Notes under the pieces: model-generated
Databases searched by the model: none
What the model was told of the DNA's origin: nothing
What the model saw: only the letters and a program-made list of their open reading frames with translations
Translations under genes and position numbers: made by a program
Shown here: in pieces, positions 13,247-15,513 of the stretch
Numbering within the stretch: position 1 is the stretch's first letter
How the letters are laid out: each line of letters starts with the position of its first letter
DNA from: Deltaproteobacteria bacterium
GTDB lineage: Bacteria > Desulfobacterota > Binatia > Binatales > Binataceae
NCBI GenBank assembly: GCA_021786815.1
Contig: JAJYMR010000137.1
Location: 1-15,513, forward strand
Length of the DNA: 15,513 bases
Reading direction: 5' to 3'

Positions 13247-14452
13247 TCAAGGCCATACCACGCCCGCCGCGATGAGTTCCTCGCGGTCCGCGCGACTCAT
13301 CCCCAAAAGCTCGCCCAGGATATAATCGTTGTTCTCGCCGACCTCGGGCGCGATCGTCCTGACGGAGCCCGAGCCGCCCGAGAGCCGAAACGGCACGCCG
13401 GTTACCTGGGTAAGAGAGCCGTCGGCGCGCTCGACCGCCGGCCAGAAGCCGCGTTCCTTAAGTTGCGGGTCGCGCTCGCAAAGATCAGCGCCGTTGGAAA
13501 CGACGCCTGCCGGAACATGCGCCCGCTGAAGCGCCGCCATCGCGTCTTCGGCGCTTCGCCCAGCCGTCCACCGCGATACATGCGCGTCGAGTTCCTCGCG
13601 ATTTCGCATCCGGAGGTAAAGCGTGCGAAATTTCGGGTCCGAGGCCCACGCGGGCGAGCCGAGCGTCTCGACGAAGCGGCGCCATTCGCTCTCGGAGCGA
13701 ACCGTGATTGCGACCCATCGATCGTCGTCGCCGTCCCTTGCGCGGCATCGATAGACTCCGTGCGGCGCGGCCGGCGCTTCCTGCGATTCGTAGAGCGAGG
13801 GTTTCTGGGCGCGCCCATTTACGGCGATATCGAGCGCGGCCGGTCCGGCAAGCGCCGCGACCGCTTCGAGTTGCGAGAGATCGACGAACTGACCGCGTCC
13901 GGTGCGCCTGCGGTTCCATAGCGCGACGAGCGCGGCGAGCGCTCCGGTGAATCCGCCCGCCATGTCCGAGTACGAATAGCCGTAGCCGGCCGGTTCGCCT
14001 TCAATGTCGGTCATCAGGCGCGTGTAGCCGGTAAGAGCCTGGAGCGTTGGCCCGTAGCTGACGAAGTTCGAGCGCGGCCCCGTGTGTCCGAAGCCCGACA
14101 TGCTGACGCAGATGATGTCGGGCTTGATTTGGCGGAGATTCTCGTAATCCATCCCCCACTGGCGCATCACGCGCGCCGAGAAGTTGTCGATCGCGATATC
14201 GCTCTTGCGGGCGAGGTTGCGGGCGATCTCCAGCCCGCGCGGATGGCCCATGTTGAGGGCGAGCGAGAACTTGTCGCGATGGAGATCGTTTTGAAGGCCG
14301 CGTTTGCGATCGCCGAGCGGAGGCGGAAACTTACGTTCGATCTTTACCACTTCCGCGCCGTTGTCGGCGAGAATCCGGGTCGCGACCGGCCCGGCGACGA
14401 CCCAGGTGAAGTCGAGTACGCGAACGCCTTCGAGCGGCAGCGGCGAGCCCAT
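13247..14452 (-). CDS. CaiB/BaiF-family (family III) CoA-transferase, catalytic-Asp-bearing
   Basis: Family III CoA-transferases move CoA between organic acids through an aspartyl-CoA thioester. The 401-residue protein has the N-terminal Rossmann part GVRVLDFTWVVAGPVATRIL, LADNGAEVVKIE, the FSLALNM segment, IDNFSARVMRQWGMDYE, and SMSGFGHTGP. The catalytic Asp is Asp163 in YSYSDMAGGF, followed by RRTGRGQFVDLSQLEA. The length is normal for the family (about 380-430). The ATG at 14452 lies two bases after the stop of the upstream CoA-transferase gene; a TTG at 14458 would give two more residues. AGGGG is about 11 bases before the ATG. Substrates cannot be assigned. The tight pairing with a second, different CaiB-like gene suggests a two-subunit enzyme. 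Confidence 0.94.
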   Translation of the reverse strand: MGSPLPLEGVRVLDFTWVVAGPVATRILADNGAEVVKIERKFPPPLGDRKRGLQNDLHRDKFSLALNMGHPRGLEIARNLARKSDIAIDNFSARVMRQWGMDYENLRQIKPDIICVSMSGFGHTGPRSNFVSYGPTLQALTGYTRLMTDIEGEPAGYGYSYSDMAGGFTGALAALVALWNRRRTGRGQFVDLSQLEAVAALAGPAALDIAVNGRAQKPSLYESQEAPAAPHGVYRCRARDGDDDRWVAITVRSESEWRRFVETLGSPAWASDPKFRTLYLRMRNREELDAHVSRWTAGRSAEDAMAALQRAHVPAGVVSNGADLCERDPQLKERGFWPAVERADGSLTQVTGVPFRLSGGSGSVRTIAPEVGENNDYILGELLGMSRADREELIAAGVVWP

Positions 14453-14454
14453 CG

Positions 14455-15513
14455 TCAAACAATCCCCTGGGCGTAAAGCGCAGCGATTTCGGCCGGCTCC
14501 ATGCCAAGCTCGTGATGCAGAATCTCACCGGTATGTTCGCCGAGAAGCGGCGGACGGCGGCGCACGCGCCAGGGCGTACCGTTGAAGAGATAGGGCGCGC
14601 CCGGGTAACGGAACGTGCGGCCGAGTTCGGGATGCTCCACTTCGACGAAAAAGCCGCGCGCGGCAAGCTGCTCGTCGTCGAACATCGCCTCGGGCCCCTG
14701 CACGATTGCATAGGGCTGCCTCAGCGCCTGCGCCCGTTCGAGCAGGTCATTGCACTCGTAATCCTTGACCCATTCGTCGAGCACGTCGAACAGATGCTCG
14801 GCGTTCTGCGCCCGGTAAGTGACGTCGTCCCACTTCGGGTCGGCGAGGTCCTGCGCCTTGCCTTCGCTTTTCACCCATTCGATAAGCGAGGTCCAATCGC
14901 CCAGCGTGCAGTGCATGATATATCCGTCGCGGCATCGCGCGACCCTGAAGAACCGGCTCCAATGGAGCGTTCCGCGCCGCGGTTCGACGAAGTTCTGGCC
15001 GAAATAGCTGCCCGCCACGTGCTCGACCGCCGACGCCGTCGCCTCCTGCATGCTGAGGTCGATCCATTGGCCCAATCCGTCGCGGTCACGCGCAAACAGC
15101 GCGCACATCGCGGCGACAGCGCCGTAATAGGCCGCGCTATGGTACGCCTGAAGGCCGAGAGGTCGCACCGGCTGGCGGCCGGGATAGCCGTTGACGTAGA
15201 GCATCCCGGAGAGCGCGGTCAGGACCGTGTCGTCCGCCTCGAAGTCGCGATACGGGCCGCTCTGTCCGAACGGCGCAATCGACAGCATCACGAGCGCCGG
15301 GTTCAGCCGATGAAACTCGTCCCAACCGAGCCCCATCCGCGCCATCTCGCCCGGCGCGAAGCTCTCCACGATCACGTCGGCCGCGCGCGCAAGATCGAGC
15401 AGAAGTTCGCGCCCGCGCGGACTCCGGATATCGAGCGTGAGCGAGCGCTTGTTGAGATTGTAGAACCAGAAGAAGAGGCTTCGGTCGCGATGCGGCCGGT
15501 CGTCAACGAACGG
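14455..15513 (-). CDS. CaiB/BaiF-family CoA-transferase, partial, apparently without the catalytic Asp
   Basis: The 5' end lies beyond the right edge of the window. The frame is open through the last base and the residues there (FWFYNLNKRSLTLDI) match the family, so the GTG at 15375 is an internal Val codon and not a start. 352 residues are visible and about 50 N-terminal ones are missing. Family features are ADVIVESFAPGEMARMGLGW, SIAPFGQSGPY and GLGQWIDLSMQEA. Aligned by eye on the GxGQ-xxDLS-xxEA block, the place of the catalytic Asp of the neighbour holds Tyr (15142-15144) in LQAYHSAAYYGA, next to a His. It may be a structural or substrate-binding partner of the downstream paralogue, or have another chemistry. 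Confidence 0.9.
   Translation of the reverse strand, partial: PFVDDRPHRDRSLFFWFYNLNKRSLTLDIRSPRGRELLLDLARAADVIVESFAPGEMARMGLGWDEFHRLNPALVMLSIAPFGQSGPYRDFEADDTVLTALSGMLYVNGYPGRQPVRPLGLQAYHSAAYYGAVAAMCALFARDRDGLGQWIDLSMQEATASAVEHVAGSYFGQNFVEPRRGTLHWSRFFRVARCRDGYIMHCTLGDWTSLIEWVKSEGKAQDLADPKWDDVTYRAQNAEHLFDVLDEWVKDYECNDLLERAQALRQPYAIVQGPEAMFDDEQLAARGFFVEVEHPELGRTFRYPGAPYLFNGTPWRVRRRPPLLGEHTGEILHHELGMEPAEIAALYAQGIV

Noticed and set aside
15373..15375. GTG as the start of the right-edge CoA-transferase
   Set aside because: The residues upstream of it to the window end fit the CaiB family in the same frame, so the gene is cut by the window and this is an internal Val.

Overview
The window is GC-rich DNA with ordinary bacterial codon structure. 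It looks like a chromosomal piece of a Gram-negative, deltaproteobacterium-like or Binatota-like organism. That placement is an inference: it rests on the ffh-rpsP-khpA-rimM-trmD-SPOUT-rplS order, a bactofilin, an adjacent pair of CaiB/BaiF CoA-transferases and a GrdB-like selenoprotein. No mobile element, CRISPR array, rRNA or tRNA is visible, and no gap between genes exceeds 300 bases.

Left part, + strand (1-4304): the distal part of a dipeptide/oligopeptide ABC importer. It has a permease cut by the window edge, a second permease with an enlarged periplasmic loop, and two ATPases, with no periplasmic binding protein in view. A bactofilin cytoskeleton gene follows. The strand then switches; the 92-base convergent gap (4305-4396) holds a candidate terminator for the leftward operon.

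Middle, - strand (9144 down to 4397): a translation and secretion operon, ffh, rpsP, khpA, rimM, trmD, a PF09936-type SPOUT RNA methyltransferase, a cupin without metal-site histidines, and rplS. A sigma70-like promoter lies just upstream of ffh.

Right-middle, - strand (11471 down to 9380): a 28-residue membrane microprotein behind a structured leader, then a redox-looking cluster: a GrdB/PrdB-like protein, a CxxC glutaredoxin-like protein and a PaaI-type hotdog thioesterase. The GrdB-like gene is interrupted by an in-frame TGA (10669-10671). The reading frame, homology and a U-x-x-C motif continue across it, and a hairpin 17 nt downstream fits the bacterial SECIS pattern. I read it as one 296-residue selenoprotein with Sec168, not as two ORFs or a pseudogene. 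This is the most interesting item in the window.

Right part, - strand (15513 down to 11625): two adjacent CaiB/BaiF CoA-transferase genes, the upstream one cut by the window edge, then a YifB/ComM AAA+ ATPase with a TTG start. One CoA-transferase keeps the family's catalytic Asp and the other appears to lack it, which suggests an asymmetric heteromer.
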